64,000 nt of DNA from Myotis daubentonii. Taxonomy: Eukaryota > Chordata > Mammalia > Chiroptera > Vespertilionidae. Each line of letters opens with the position of its first letter. The stretch's first letter is position 1. This document shows, piece after piece, positions 11,291 to 23,484 of the stretch. The notes beneath the pieces were generated by a model. The model was not told the DNA's origin, searched no databases, and saw only the letters and a program-made list of their open reading frames with translations. Location: the NCBI RefSeq assembly GCF_963259705.1, contig NC_081841.1:87433063-87497062 (forward strand). Reading direction: 5' to 3'. The position numbers and the translations under genes are program-made.

Positions 11291-13197
11291 TGACAAGTGT
11301 ACTTATATAAAAAGTCTACTGTAGAATTAGATAAATTAATGCATATAAAACACCTACCACCAAAGTATAAAGCATTCTTTATATGTTTGAGTGTGTGGCT
11401 GAGTGGAAATAGGGAAGATATTTTTTGTATAAAGGGATTTTGCGCAGCTACTCAGCTGGCCTTCTCAGCCTGGGTATAGAGTAGGCGAAAGTGGAACACT
11501 TGTAACAGCAGCATCAGATGGGTCAGCCAGTGCTTGTCAGTAAGAATTAGGTGGAAGTCAAGGGCACTGGGAAGCCAAGAGGCAGAAGCAACAGTTACCA
11601 TTCCTACAGACCAGAGGATACACCAATTACAATGTGCATGAGACCCTCTTATTGACATGCATTTGTTGCTAGACAGTTTTTAGAAGGAGATGAACTTATC
11701 AAGCAGAGGTTTTTAAAAAGAGGTTGTGTTCTAAAACACAAATATAAGATATTCTTTCTCTATAAGTTTAAAATTTATACTTACATAGACTATAGAAACC
11801 ACTGCAAATGTTTTGAACTGTCTTTATATTTGATATTAGCTAGAAAGTGAATTATAATTTTTATGCTTTATATGTTCCTCAGTATACAAAGTTGATCTTG
11901 GTTTTACCTTGTGTGATAAATTCTTTTTTAACTTTACATGCTAAAAGCAAAATCTGTTAAGAAGCTCTGTTCATTCTAATTTTGTAAACATCAGAAAAGA
12001 TGTTGCATGTAACAGATTGTCACATGCAAAAAAAAAAATGTCAAGAAATTTACATTAGCTAATGGTGCCATGAAGACTGAACTCAGAGAAAACGATTACT
12101 TCCCAAGTATTGGTTACTGAGCTGATAATACTTAAAATGTTTGTTTTTCAAAACCAAACTGTAATAGACAAAACGAGTCTTATTATTTTAAAGATTATTT
12201 TGAAAGAACGTAAAGAACGTTTTGTACCTGATACATGTCATTAATAGTTTACATTAGCTTCCCATATAAGGGAAGATACTATCCTACTTTATAAATAGGT
12301 CTTTGGGAAAATTGCTTCTTCCCTGTGGTTAAACAATCTGACATACATTTTTAATGTAGGGATAGTCTAAGGCAATTTGAAAGCTAACCCATGTTAGATT
12401 GTAACATGCCAAACCCCTAAAATAACAAAGACTTCATCATTGATGGTCTTTTACAGACACATTAAGTTTGGCCTCCATAATTTATGGAATACATAGAGAA
12501 ACTAGGAAGTGTACTAAAAAAAAACAACCAAATAATATTTCTCAAGAGTTATAAAGCAGATAATAGCTAAGTGGGATAAAATGTCATACAGGAAAGAATA
12601 TTTAGGTATAAATTCTAATAAATGTAAATTATAAAAGGCAGGTGACAGTGATTACCAGCTCCATTCATCCCTAATTCATTAAGGATGGAAAAGGAAGTGG
12701 TTTGAAATTGCAGTAGGAGAGATTTAGGTTAGATATCAGAAAGAACTTCCTAACTATGAGAGTTGCTGATCACTGAATAAAGGATATGTTACATTCTTAA
12801 AGAGTTCCCTGTGTTATCGGTGGGGAGATCTCCATGTTTCCACTGGTTGCTAGTGGAAGTGGGCTTCTTGTGATATCCTGAGAAAAGGAATTTTCTGAGA
12901 CTCTTACAGGATTGGGAAATTGTAGAAAGCTTTATTTCTGTGGAATCAAACCCCTGAGTTTCCAAGGTCCCATTTCCCTCAGTACCACTGTAGAAGAAGT
13001 TTCATTTTGCTTTCAGCAGAGCTAAAATCAAAGCCATTGTCCAGAGTTTCTGTCCATGTGAGGGGGATAGTCCAATCCAGCATCAGGCTAGCTTACTCTG
13101 TGTTTCCTGCTGTAGTCCCTCAGTCCATTCCATGTGGGGTCTGCATGGCCCATGGCTGTGGAGGGAACATGGGCAGGAGCAAAGCCAAAGGAACCAG

Positions 13198-13198
<1 letters not shown>
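11291..13198. other. No recognised feature
   Basis: Unique-looking sequence; no exon or repeat family I can support. Confidence 0.45.

Positions 13199-13233
<35 letters not shown>
13199..13233. repeat. (GA)n microsatellite
   Basis: About 16 GA units in a G/C-richer stretch. Confidence 0.95.
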
Positions 13234-13236
<3 letters not shown>

Positions 13237-13679
13237 TTTGTCTGTGGGATTATGTGTTCCCAAATTTTCGTGGGCTTGCAATGGCCCTGCCTACTCTAGC
13301 CAGTCCATGGTTCCCCAGGCTTGACTGAAAGTCACTTTCCCTTTGCCACCCTGACTCATTGTGCATGTGCCATCTCCCCTTTGCTGGACTCTTTCCCCCA
13401 GTGACCTGCAGGGCATGAGCCAGTGGCTCCCTGGAGAGTGTGAACTTGCAGCTTCCTGGTGAAGCTGCCCAAATGGCCATGCTTATCATGTCTGGCCTCC
13501 CTTTTGCTCCTTTCCTATTATTAATACTTAGCTAACTACAATGGTATCACTTATAGACATTTGTGAATGGGATATAAACTTGTTCCTTCAGGATGATTTT
13601 AAAAGCAGACCCAACCAATCATAGTAACACTGATAAGATTATATTCTGTGTTTTTTTTTAGATTCATCAATGAAAATTG

Positions 13680-13680
<1 letters not shown>

Positions 13681-13715
<35 letters not shown>
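13681..13715. repeat. (TG)n microsatellite
   Basis: About 17 TG units. Confidence 0.97.
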
Positions 13716-13717
<2 letters not shown>

Positions 13718-13738
13718 AAAGGTGAATAATGGAATTCA

Positions 13739-14310
13739 TGTCAACTTGTAAAAAATTTTTTTGAGTTTATTGAGCCAAACTGATGACAATTGCTGGAAAG
13801 TAAAATTTCAACAGACTAAGAAAATGCTTAGGAAAATAACAGCTTTACCACTTATTTAATACATTAGAACCAAACGGTAAGACATAAGGGGGTTACATGA
13901 AATTCAGTGGTGATATATTAGGCAGGTGAGAGAAGGCAAAGCAGGGGAGGGAGGCTCTGGGATTGGATGAAAAGCAAAATGAGTAGACACATACTTTTTC
14001 ATAGGTGGGCATAGATAGTTAACAGTTAGCAATTAACATGATAACAATAACAACTAGGGGATGTGTAGTCTCCACATGGTTGTGCTTTGAGGGCTCTGAA
14101 AAAAATAAAATTACTTTGTTATTCCAAAGGAATATTTTCAGGTATATTATCCTATATGCAAAAGGTGCTTTTAGTTAGTTAAAAAGTTTTAATTTCAGGC
14201 CATTTTATGTGGCTACTTTCAGTCTCTGAGTTTGTAAGTCTGACCGCAGGCCTCCCCTGAGCTTGTCAGGTTTAGTAAGTGGCCCTTTTTTTGTCCACAC
14301 TCATGATCAC
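13739..14310 (-). repeat. LTR-like repeat, copy A
   Basis: Shares a long, diverged but collinear sequence with 52656-53312: 'gccaaactgatgacaattgct', 'ctctgggattggat', 'tttcagtctctgag', 'gagcttgtcaggtttagta', 'tttttgtccacactcatg'. On the minus strand both copies place AATAAA (13766-13771 here) near one end, as an LTR would. No clean flanking duplication, so the exact limits and class are unknown. Confidence 0.6.
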
Positions 14311-14639
14311 AAAATAAAGCAGTGGATTCCACGGTACAGTGACAAAGTTATGTGGCATAATAAAACTCGGATGCCTTGTGAAGATGGAGAGTGATAAAAG
14401 AAAGACAGAAATACTTAGTTTATGGAAACTATGTACTATCCTTGAATTTATTTTAAATGAGATAGTGCACTGATAGGGCCAATCTTTTTTATGAAAATCA
14501 GAAAAATATTGGCACATGAATCTGCCCTCTTTGCTCTGACTTGAAAATATCATTTAAAAACTACAAATCTGTAAATGAAACAAAAATTTAGAATAATTCT
14601 TAAAATAAAATGTCAGGGTGCTAAATATATCAGTTCAAA

Positions 14640-14760
14640 CTCAGCTCTTCCACTTCCCTTGCATCTAGTTAAGGAAACAAAACTAGGGAAGCTGAGTGGA
14701 TTGTTTAGGTTCACTTGTTAGTGGCAAAGCCTGGGTCGAACTTCAGTAGCAGCTACGGCA
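14640..14760 (-). repeat. MIR-like SINE fragment, antisense
   Basis: 'ttcacttgttagtggcaaagcctgggtcgaacttcag' resembles the antisense tRNA-derived head of MIR. Short and diverged. Confidence 0.55.
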
Positions 14761-15660
14761 CACTGCCCAGGTACCTCTCCCACCTGCCCCACTTTGATGG
14801 GCTCATTCTGTCTGTTGACAGCTGAGAGTGTTGGTTGCTGAGACAAACAGCCAGTTTCCTCTCCAAGAATTCCTTCTTTCTCTAGGTGTTGTCCCCTGCC
14901 AAAGGGAGTGGCCTTGCCCACGTCTGTGCCTCCTCCCTAGGCACAGCCTGCAACTGAATGGATTTGGGGTGGAGGAAATGCAAAGGACCAGCCTCAATTC
15001 AGAACAACTCAAAAGGGCCATTCCAGCTCCTGAGCTCCACCGGGATCAGTTTGTTTCAATTGCAGTTCAATTTCTCCATCTGCCCAGTCCTGGTTCTTCT
15101 ACTTCACTTATGAAAGGCACAAGGAGCTTTCTGGATGCCTGTGTTTCTTTCTGTGCTATCACTGTTGTAGAAGAAGATAGAAGAAGGAAGCAGTTACTGG
15201 TAAGGGTTAAAATTGAAAGTAAAGTCTAGATAGAGAAGGTAAAAAGAGGAAGTGAAGCCAAACTACTTCCTTTTTCCTTCATCTCAAGCTCCAAGATGAG
15301 CAGATGGACCCAAACTTCTTCCTGATTGGAAGGTGATCTTCTGACTTCAGTGTCTCCTGTATATTGTCTCATCTCCTAATTCATTTCTTTTTCTTTACTC
15401 ATCCTTCAAATTTATGTGAACTATCAGATAATGGGGACATGTTCAATAGTTAGTTTTGAATTGTGAATGAGGGGTTAGACTTTCTAGTCCTTATATGATC
15501 ATGACCTCAGCTTTTGTTCTGATCTAATCCTACTTTTGGAAAGATCCTATGAACGCATCCTCTGTATTCACAGCTACCAGCCAACAATGCCCCATGCATC
15601 TGTGCTTAGGGTTACTTTACATCCTGAATGCTGAGCATCTTGGTTATGATAACAGCTATG
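14761..15660. other. No recognised feature
   Basis: Open frames here (for example 14828-15229, 133 codons) show no recognisable domain. I do not call a gene. Confidence 0.45.
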
Positions 15661-15731
15661 CTAATAGTGTCTAGAGAGGTAGCCACTAGTCACACGTGGC
15701 CATGTAAATTTAATGACAATTAAGTGGTTTT

Positions 15732-16283
15732 TTAAAAATTCTTTATTGTTGAGAGTATTACACATGTTCCCTTTTCCCCCATTGTCCTCTCCCACCCCTC
15801 CCCCACCCCCCAGCCCAGGCCTTCACCCCTGTATTGTTTGTGTCCATTGGTTATGCTTATCTATAATAATAAAAGCATAATATGCTAATTAGACCAGACG
15901 TCCTCCTTTCGGACAGCCTTCCGGACAAAGCTGAGGCTGCGAATTTTGTGCAACGGGCCTCTAGTATACATATAAGTTCTTTGGTTGATCTCTTACCACC
16001 ACCACCATCCCTGCTGCCCACCTTCCCCTGCCTTCCCTCTGAGGTTTGATGATGTGTTAGATTCTTCTCTGTCTCTGTATCTATTTTTGTTCATCAGTTT
16101 ATGTTGTTCATTATATTCCACAAATGAGTGAGATCATGTGATACTTATTTTTCTCTGACTGGCTTATTTTGCTTAGCATAATGCTCTCCAGGTCCATCCA
16201 TGCTGTTGCAAATGGTAAGAGTTATTTCTTTTTCACATTAGCATAGTACGCCATTTGTTTGATGCTTGGCTGTTTGTATGTGA
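15732..16283 (-). mobile_element. L1 3' UTR fragment, antisense
   Basis: Reads as the reverse complement of the bat L1 3' UTR: 'ctttattgttgagagtattacacatg', 'atattccacaaatgagtgagatcatgtgatac', 'ttgcttagcataatgctctccaggtccatccatgctgttgcaaatgg'. 5'-truncated, and interrupted by the small Helitron at 15860-15964. Confidence 0.88.
15860..15964 (+). mobile_element. Very short HeliBat-type Helitron (105 bp) inside an L1
   Basis: Begins 'tctataataataaaagcataatatgc' after an A and ends 'caacgggcctctag' before a T. Removing it rejoins the L1 as '...atgctta|tatacatataag', which lines up with the L1 at 58590-60062 ('ctatgcatatatgttcttt'). That supports a precise A|T insertion. At 105 bp it is mostly just the two ends. 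Confidence 0.9.
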
Positions 16284-16889
16284 CCAAAGGTGACACCACC
16301 AGAGAAATTCATGGCTCTGTCTGGTTGGGCGAAGGATACCTAGAGTAGACCACAGGGCCCATTCTACTCTGAGAAGGATTCTTTCTGGAAAGCCTTCTAA
16401 CCCAGGCCCTTTTCCAGTGCCTGATGGATGGCAGGGACTAGTTGTAAAAAATAAAAGGTTGTTAATTAAATTAAATAGATGAAATTAATTTAAAAAAAGA
16501 AACCCTTAAAACTTCCTCAGTTGCACTAGCCTCACCTCAAGGATTCAATAGCTACATGTGGCTAGTGTCTACCATATTGGACAATTCAGACATAGACCAT
16601 TTCCACCCTACAGAAATTTCTATTTGACAACACTGTTACATGTGAAGTCTTTAGAGTGTGGTTCTGACCATATTTTTCCTACATGGACAGAAGTGATTAG
16701 GGTGACACATTGGAGTAAAGGTCTAGATCAAGCCACGTTTCAGGCTCCGTCAGCTTCATAAACAATTCAGCTTCCGTGATCGGTTAGAAAGTCTGTATAG
16801 TCTTTACTGTGTCCTAATCATGTTAGTTTCAAAATGACCTTTGTCCATTCTTTTTCCATTTTATTGCCACCATTCTTAATAATCATGAT

Positions 16890-17125
16890 AATACTGACAA
16901 TTAAAAGCTACTTAGTTTTTTCTATGTACCTGATACTATATGCTTCTTATATATCATCTCATTTAATTCTCATAACAATTTCATGAGGCCCACCTCATTT
17001 TACAGATGGGAATCTTGGAGTAATCAAGTGTCTTTCCCAAGGCAAACAGTTGGTAAGTGGCAGAGCCAGGGTTTAAATCAATATTTGTCTGATCCAAGAG
17101 CCAATCAACTGTTAAATTACACTGC
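16890..17125 (-). repeat. MIR SINE, antisense
   Basis: 'tatgtacctgatactatatgcttc...tctcatttaattctcataacaatttcatgag...ttttacagatgggaatcttgg...agtggcagagccagggtttaaatc' is a well-preserved reverse-complement MIR. Confidence 0.88.
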
Positions 17126-18143
17126 CTTCATCATCACAGACTTAGGTGGCTAGAAAACATCTGGCTGTTTACTTGTTCCTATTTTCTTCCACTGACGGTT
17201 CAGACTGGGTACTATTGTTAGACTAATTTTTCCTAAATTTCATCTATCTCCTAAAAAATCGTAATGTCTCTATTTTGTTCTGGCCTTTTATTTAACTGAG
17301 TTTTATTGTTTCAGTTTTATAATTCATAAAAGTGTATAATATATTTCAAAATGCATAACTGATGACTTTTGTTTTTAAGAAATATATTTATGTTATTACT
17401 ATTGTATATAATTGATCATGGCCAGACTTTTAGAGTCCTCTATTTCTACATTCAGCCGACTTAAACTTATAGTTCATCTTTTTGTTTTAATAAGCATCTT
17501 CTGCTTTTAATCTTATATTTCAAGCATGTGATTATTTTTAGAGTATATGCTGGGCTCCACAATTATTTATTTAATCTCATATTCCCTTCAATTGCCTACT
17601 GACATTTTAAACTTATTAATGAGTTTAATAAACACCTACTGGTTGACTGAAATAAATTTAAATTATGCTTCTAAATTCCACTAGCAAGAAAGAAGGCTAG
17701 AAATATTATTTTATGGGAAATACAAAATGACCAGTCTTTTATCAAATAAATATTGAGATTTTGATATCAAGTACATCTTTTGAGAACAATTGTTTTGAGA
17801 TAATCTGTATGTTACACAATATAAGCTTCCTTTAGCACTTAACACATCAGGAAATATATTTTATTTACAACTCTGGCTGTAAAGTGTCCAATTGCTGGCA
17901 AATATACTTTCAACATCGTATAAGCCTTGGAAGAAATTACATCAAAATTAATAGAAGTGCAACTAAACTTTGGCTTCTCCCTAGAAGAAGCTTTGGAAAA
18001 TGCATTAATTCCCCAAGAATGTCAGCCTTAAATGTAGCTAATAGAAGGGTGGGTTTACATATGAGAGGAAAGGGAGGGAAGATGAAAGAGATCAGATATT
18101 GAGCTGTCTTTTAGAAAAGACAGTGTTCCATTGGAAGTACACT
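17126..18143. other. No recognised feature
   Basis: AT-rich unique-looking sequence with no supported gene. Confidence 0.45.
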
Positions 18144-18975
18144 GACTTGAGTTTGGAGTCAATTTTGGGGTTTGAGTCCATTTTTTGCTGCTTCCTGTGT
18201 CCTCTGAAAGTCTTTTATCCTCTCTGATCTTCATCCTTCTCATCTGTAAAATGTGAACAATGGTAACTGTCGAGGAAAAATTAATGACTCCCCCACCCCC
18301 AAAGATGTCCATGTTCTGACCACTGGAATCTGTGAATGGGTTATGTAACACAATGAGAGAGGCTTTGCAGATGTGATTAAAGACATGCACCTTGAGATGG
18401 GGAGGCCATCTTGGATTATTCAAGGGGGTCCATTCTAATCACACAAGCCCTTAAGAGCAGTAAACTTCTGCCGGCGGAAATCAGAAAGATGACAGGAGGT
18501 AGGAAAGATTTGAAATGTGAGAGGGACTCACCCTAATGTGGCTGGCTTTGATGGAGGGAAGAGGCCATGAGCCAGGGATTGGGGCAGCCACTAGAAGCTG
18601 GAATGGCTCTTCACTGATAGCCAGCAAGGAAATGAGGACCTTGGTCTCACAATTACAAGCAACTAAATTCTGCCCACAACCCGACTGAACAAGGAAACAG
18701 ATTCTCCTCTCGAGCCGCCAGAAAGAAACAGCCCTGATGACATCTTGATTTTAGCCCAGTGAGGCTCCTTTTGGATGTCTTACCTTTAGAACTGTAAGAT
18801 AATGAATTTGTGTTATCTAACTCACTAAATTTGTGGCCATTTGTTATACACAATAGAAAATCACACAGTGATGCTATTCCATCTGCCTTATGGGGTTGTT
18901 GTGAGATAATGTGTATAAAAATGCATTGTGCATTGTAAAGCAGTATACGCAGGCTAACTGTTATCATGAATGTTC
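18144..18975 (+). repeat. MIR SINE split by a MaLR LTR
   Basis: The 5' part (18144-18267, 'gagtttggagtcaattttggggtttgagtcc...catctgtaaaatgtgaacaatgg') and 3' part (18868-18975, 'ttatggggttgttgtgagataatgtg') form one MIR once the LTR is removed. Confidence 0.8.
18268..18867 (+). mobile_element. MLT1-type (ERVL-MaLR) solo LTR
   Basis: Starts TGT, ends ...CACA, and carries MLT1 hallmarks in order: 'gctttgcagatgtgattaaagac', 'cttgagatggggaggccatcttggatta', 'cagattctcctctcgagccgccagaaagaaacagccctgatgacatcttgattttagcccagtgag' and 'gaactgtaagataat'. Flanks 'gtaac'/'gtgat' could be a decayed 5 bp duplication. Solo LTR, no internal region. Confidence 0.85.
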
Positions 18976-19033
18976 TCAGCATTATCAGGCTCTATCCTGC
19001 TTTTGAATTGTCAACTTTTAAAATGACAGTCTT

Positions 19034-19260
19034 GCCCTGACCGGTTTGGCTCAGTGGATAGAGCGTCAGCCTGTGGACTGAAGGGTCCCAGGTTCAATTT
19101 TAGTCAAGGGCATGTACCTTGGTTGTGCGCACATCCCCAGTACGGCGTGTGCAGGAGGCAGCTGATCAATGTTTCTCTCTCATCAATGTTTCTAACTCTC
19201 TATCCCTCTTTCTCTCTGTAAAAAAATCAATAAAATATATTTTAAAAAATAAAAATAAAT
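19034..19260 (+). repeat. Ves SINE (tRNA-derived), intact
   Basis: Pol III tRNA-like head with A-box 'tttggctcagtggatagagcg' and B-box-like 'ggttcaattttag', then the Ves body 'caagggcatgtaccttgg' and 'tgtttctctctcatc', ending in an AT-rich tail. It has a perfect 14 bp duplication 'aaaatgacagtctt' (19020-19033, 19261-19274). Diagnostic of vesper bats. Confidence 0.95.
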
Positions 19261-19274
19261 AAAATGACAGTCTT

Positions 19275-21060
19275 AGAAAAGAATAACTTGTATCTACTCT
19301 GTGCAAGATATTCAGCATATGGTACGTCATTTCATCTGTACCATGACCGCATGAAGTAGAAAGCATTATGCCATATGAGGGACCTGACCAGAAATGTGAC
19401 TCTGTTGGATTTTATAAGATTTATATATCTATTTTATAATTAAAAGTGTTTAATGTTTAAATTTTTTATTGAGAAATGATTAGCATATAACATTTTGTGA
19501 ATTTCAGGTAAGAGTTCTATTTCCAAAGGTTTATCTACTTTCAGGAAACAATCAGCATAGGAAAAGTTTAAAAATGTAGTTCCAGTGACAAAGTACTAGG
19601 AGAACTGATTTTAAGTTTTTCTTTTCTCTGATGTGATCACTAAAGAAGAAAATTAAAACCGAAGTTATCAGAGAGAAACAGATGCAGCACTTGAAGTGAT
19701 TAAATGTAAGCTATTATTCAGAGTGGTGTTCATGAGACTATGCACAGTTTACCTTTACATCCTGGCTTGGAAGATCCCTCCTGCTGAACTGTGGGCTGTG
19801 ATCAGACACAGGTCCCAGCGAGCTGTCTGCTCTGTGCACACTCTGTGAGATGAGAAATTTAAAGAAGAATGCTCATTGTGAAGGGGAGGCTTAAGGTACA
19901 TGGCTTTGAATCCTGAAATCCCAAAAATATCTCCATGGAAGAAAATGTTCTTTGAAAATTAATTGAAGACGTTCAGCCTCATGCTTGGAAATAGTGAACC
20001 AAACAGCCTCAGACTTCAGTCATGCTCTTTCATGCAGTCAGAGAAATTGCTGTTAAGAGGGAGATGCTGCTAGAAATGGCAGGTCATAGGAAGGTAGGCA
20101 AATATTCTGTGTTACTTAATGATTTTTGATGCTATTGATATCAGTGTTCTGAAATTTCTAGTAATTATTTGAGTCTCTGCACTCTTGTTCTTCAACTCTC
20201 TGATGCAATGTGCTTGTCTAAGTTTAAGGATATAGATTTTGGAAAGTATTGGGAAAAATTTTCTTGACTGGACAAAGTTAAAGAAAACATACCCATACAC
20301 ATGTGACCGTAATTCCAGGGCTGACATTAGCAAAAGTTCTGAAGTGTAGGCAGATTTTTTTTCCTGGACTTTGCACTTCTCTATTCTCTGCTCTTTCCTC
20401 CATTTCAAACTCTTCCACTCCCAGGCCCCCAAACACTCTTATGTTATCCTCATCCTTCACAATATTTAATAAGCTGATTTACCATTCTGTATTCTTGACA
20501 TACTTAAGGGTATTTGCAATTTAATGGAGACCTTGGTAGGTGCAGTTATTCAAAAGGAAGAATTTATAATGGAAACACTGCAGAATTTATTTTAAAGTCT
20601 CCTTAGACTAGAGTGTCTCAAGACACTCTTTAGTATCCAGTTGCCCATTTCATCTCAGTATTGTCCCTTTCTCAGCCCAGTAGCTGAGTGTAGATGCAGC
20701 AAAACATCCTGGGCACTGGTTGCTTGTTGTTCAATAGAGTCCGCCAATATTTGGTGGGTTCTAGTTATATTCAACATCTCACTATGGCTGTGAATTATAA
20801 AAACAGATATGATCAAACTCATATTCATTAAATATTTAAATCCATATTCACAGTTAGTCCCACAAAAATTACACTATTATAAGAAATATGGCAGAGATAC
20901 TGTATCAACGTCCTTAAGTCACTATTTCCTGCAAAGCGTATTATACCCATAAGCATGACACTGACTATAAAGTTGATGCTAATGGTAAATACACATCCAT
21001 TGAATAGACCATCCCTTAAACAAACACCTGGGCTTTGTACCCGGGAATAAAACACATGGG
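19275..21060. other. Mostly unassigned; weak L1 3' end near 19435-19510
   Basis: 'attttttattgagaaatgattagcatataacat' resembles an old L1M 3' UTR. The rest is unique-looking; no gene supported. Confidence 0.4.
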
Positions 21061-21660
21061 AGTCTGAGGGAAGAACAACTTTCCTTTACCCTTTCTGGCT
21101 GGTCTAATGATCAAATAGACATTAGATAAATTAACAAGGAGAAAATAATCAAATTTAATACATACACATGTATGGGGACCTCACGTGCATGCCGGGCTCT
21201 GAGGTAGAAAGGGGGATTGAGGTATATAAGACTTTCTGATCTAGAGATGAGACAATGCACCTCGGGAACTTTAAAGGATTATTGCAGGATGATAAGAAGA
21301 GCAGATGTTCAGTAAATACAAATTTGTCCTGACATATAGGTGGATCAAAAGGTTATCTCCTATTATGAGCAAGGCCCTTAATTCAAGTTCTTCTATGCGA
21401 AGGGAGGGGCAGAAGTTTCTCGTGAGCCTGAAGCTAATATTGCCTTTTGCTCAAAACAAATTTGTATTCTACAGAAGCACATCTTTGAGTGGCTTGTTTT
21501 GAATCCCCATGCTTTTCTCTTCTGAAACTTCCCTGGACGTTTCACATTCCAGAAGTTGGGTTGGTAGATTGTTCTGTATCTCATTAGACCAGGCTCAGTC
21601 TTGAGAGAAGTTCAGTTCAGTTAAACAGTTGTGTCACATTGCAGATGGACTCGAAAGTTA
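21060..21660 (-). repeat. Possible antisense LTR
   Basis: 'gatcaaatagacattagataaattaacaaggag', 'gcatgccgggctctgagg' and 'gaggtatataagact' look like an LTR read backwards. I cannot name the family or fix the ends, and no flanking duplication was found. Confidence 0.35.
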
Positions 21661-22009
21661 AGCCTATGGTGAAAGCAAGCAATGCAGTATTTAATAAGAG
21701 GCATGTCTATAAAAACAAGAAAAACAAAGGTTAAGCTTGAAGTGGGCTATAATCTTGGTTTCTGAGTTCTGAAAGCAGCTGCCAAGAAGATTTCTAGATA
21801 TCTGTCTCAAATCAACTTCAGATAGGATGAAGGCAGACAGTTACAGTCTGATATATCCTCCTAGTCTGCAAGTTGAATGCCTCTGGTGATCTCTGCAACA
21901 GACACGAAGATTGTCTATACATGAGCTATTGTGGTGATTGCTTTGAAGTCTATATCAAGTTATCCCACTTTAGCTTGTGTGGCCTTGGAAAAAGGGCCGG
22001 TTTTTTAAA

Positions 22010-22209
22010 AAATGTATTTTTTTTTTTTTATTGATTTCAGAGCGGAAGGGAGAGGGAGAGAGATAGAAACATCAATGACGAGAGAAAATTATGGATCAGC
22101 TGCCACCAGCACGCCCCCTACAGGAGACTGAGCCTGCAACCCTGGGAATGAAACAGTGATGTCCTGGTTCATAGATTGATGCTCAACCATTGAGCCACAT
22201 GGGCAAGCA
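22010..22209 (-). repeat. Ves SINE, antisense, older subfamily
   Basis: Reverse complement of a Ves SINE: T-rich tail, 'ttgatttcagagcggaagggagagggagagag', 'gatcagctgccaccagcacgccccctac', 'tggttcatagattgatgctcaaccattgagccac'. It abuts the poly(T) of the RPSA retropseudogene. Confidence 0.9.
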
Positions 22210-23484
22210 GGTTTTTTTGTGTTTTTTTTTTTTTTTTGAGACTGTTTATTTTCTTTCTTCTTTTTTTTTTTTAAATATATTTTATTGATTTTTTACAGAG
22301 AGGAAGGGAGAGAGATAGAGAGTCAGAAACATCGATGAGAGAGAAACATCGATCAGCTGCCTCCTGCACACCTCCTACTGGGAATGTGCCCGCAACCCAG
22401 GTACATGCCCTTGACCTTTCAGTCCGCAGGCCGACGCTCTATCCACTGAGCCAAACCGGTTCTGGCAAGAGACTGTTTATTTTCTGTCTGCCTTATTTCC
22501 AGTTTGTGGATGAACAGCTTAAGACCACTCAGTGGTTGTTCCTATGTGGTCAGTGGCCTGAACAGTGGGGGTTGCAGAGTGGCAGGCTGAGTGCTCTAGT
22601 CTTCAGTAGGTTATTGCAGGACAGGCACAGGGGGCACCTGCACCTTCAGACAGCCTGCGACCTCAGGCTGAATAGCAGTGAACTCCGGAGCTGGAGCAGT
22701 CCATTCACCCTGAAATTCCTTCTTGGTCACAGCCTTTTCAGCAGTGGCCTGCTCTTCCTTTTCAATCTCTTCAGCGTCTCCGTAGAAGTAGAGACAGACA
22801 TGACCTTCCCGTGGGTGTTCATGGGAGGTGGCACTGCATGTGCACAGAATTTCCCAGGCCAGCACTCACCACATCAGGCCTCCTGAATGAGCCTCCTTTT
22901 ATTGTGAGGGTTGGCAGTGTCCACACAGCACAGAGGGAGAGTCTGTGCTACATGGAGCAATGGCAGGGAGGTTAATGGAAGACATCTGTGTGAGAGGCTG
23001 GTCCTCAGCCCTGGGACCAGTGGCCACCAGAAATCTCAGCTCCCAGAAGGCTGCCTGGACCTGGTCATGAAGGTTCCAGGAGTGAGGTGGCCAACAGTGG
23101 GAGTGGCTCCAGTGGCAGCAGCAAACCTCAGCACAGCTCACTGGTCAGTGTTCCTGGACGATATGACACTGACTTCAGCAGGGTTTTCAGTGGCGACAAT
23201 GGCACAAGCTGCCAACAGGAGCTTCTTCCACGTTTCTTCAGATTTATGAGGTAGACGCCATCACTGTTCCTGTTGAAGATTTACTGCTCCATTTTTTTCA
23301 AGTCAGGTTGGTGCCACCTAAGTGGGTTCTTGCTGCAAAGAATTTGAGGAAATGCTCATCCTTCACTTTCAGTACTTTTAAGTGCTTCGGTCATTGTGCA
23401 AGTTTCCCTTTAAGTTACTTGGGAACTGAGAACAATGCCCCATGGGCCCCTCTCTGGGCAGCACAGTAGGCAGGGGAACAGGCA
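22210..23484 (-). pseudogene. RPSA: RPSA (40S ribosomal protein SA / laminin receptor) processed pseudogene
   Basis: An intronless retrocopy of the mRNA for ribosomal protein SA, a component of the small ribosomal subunit. The minus strand shows 5' UTR similarity ('taacttaaagggaaact' just upstream of the start), an ATG at 23392-23394 in the expected context, and recognisable segments 'THLGGTNL', 'PRAEDQPLT', 'NLPAIAPC', '[17 protein letters not shown]' and '[15 protein letters not shown]'. The C-terminal codons and stop follow ('accactgagtggtcttaa'), then AATAAA and a poly(A) now read as poly(T) at 22211-22237. Many frameshifts and stops make it non-coding. The segment around the serine-rich middle is deleted or rearranged relative to the gene. 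A Ves SINE splits the 3' end. Confidence 0.95.
22255..22468 (-). repeat. Ves SINE inserted on the poly(A) signal of the RPSA pseudogene
   Basis: Antisense Ves SINE ending in the A-box complement 'ctctatccactgagccaaaccgg'. The perfect 17 bp duplication 'gagactgtttattttct' (22238-22254, 22469-22485) contains the complement of AATAAA from the RPSA 3' UTR, so the host signal is now present on both sides. Confidence 0.95.

Larger units (their letters stand above)
15661..16645. mobile_element. Ancient Charlie-type hAT remnant split by an L1 fragment
   Basis: 'agccactagtcacacgtggcc' at the left and 'atagctacatgtggctagtgtctaccatattggacaattcag' plus 'atttctatttgacaacactg' at the right are characteristic of an old mammalian hAT repeat. 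The L1 fragment 15732-16283 separates the two parts. Confidence 0.55.

Noticed and set aside
19034..19105. tRNA gene suggested by A-box and B-box
   Set aside because: The sequence is the head of a Ves SINE with flanking duplication; no cloverleaf or CCA-side match expected of a real tRNA.
22335..22886. 183-codon plus-strand ORF
   Set aside because: It runs through an antisense Ves SINE and the antisense RPSA pseudogene; shadow frame.
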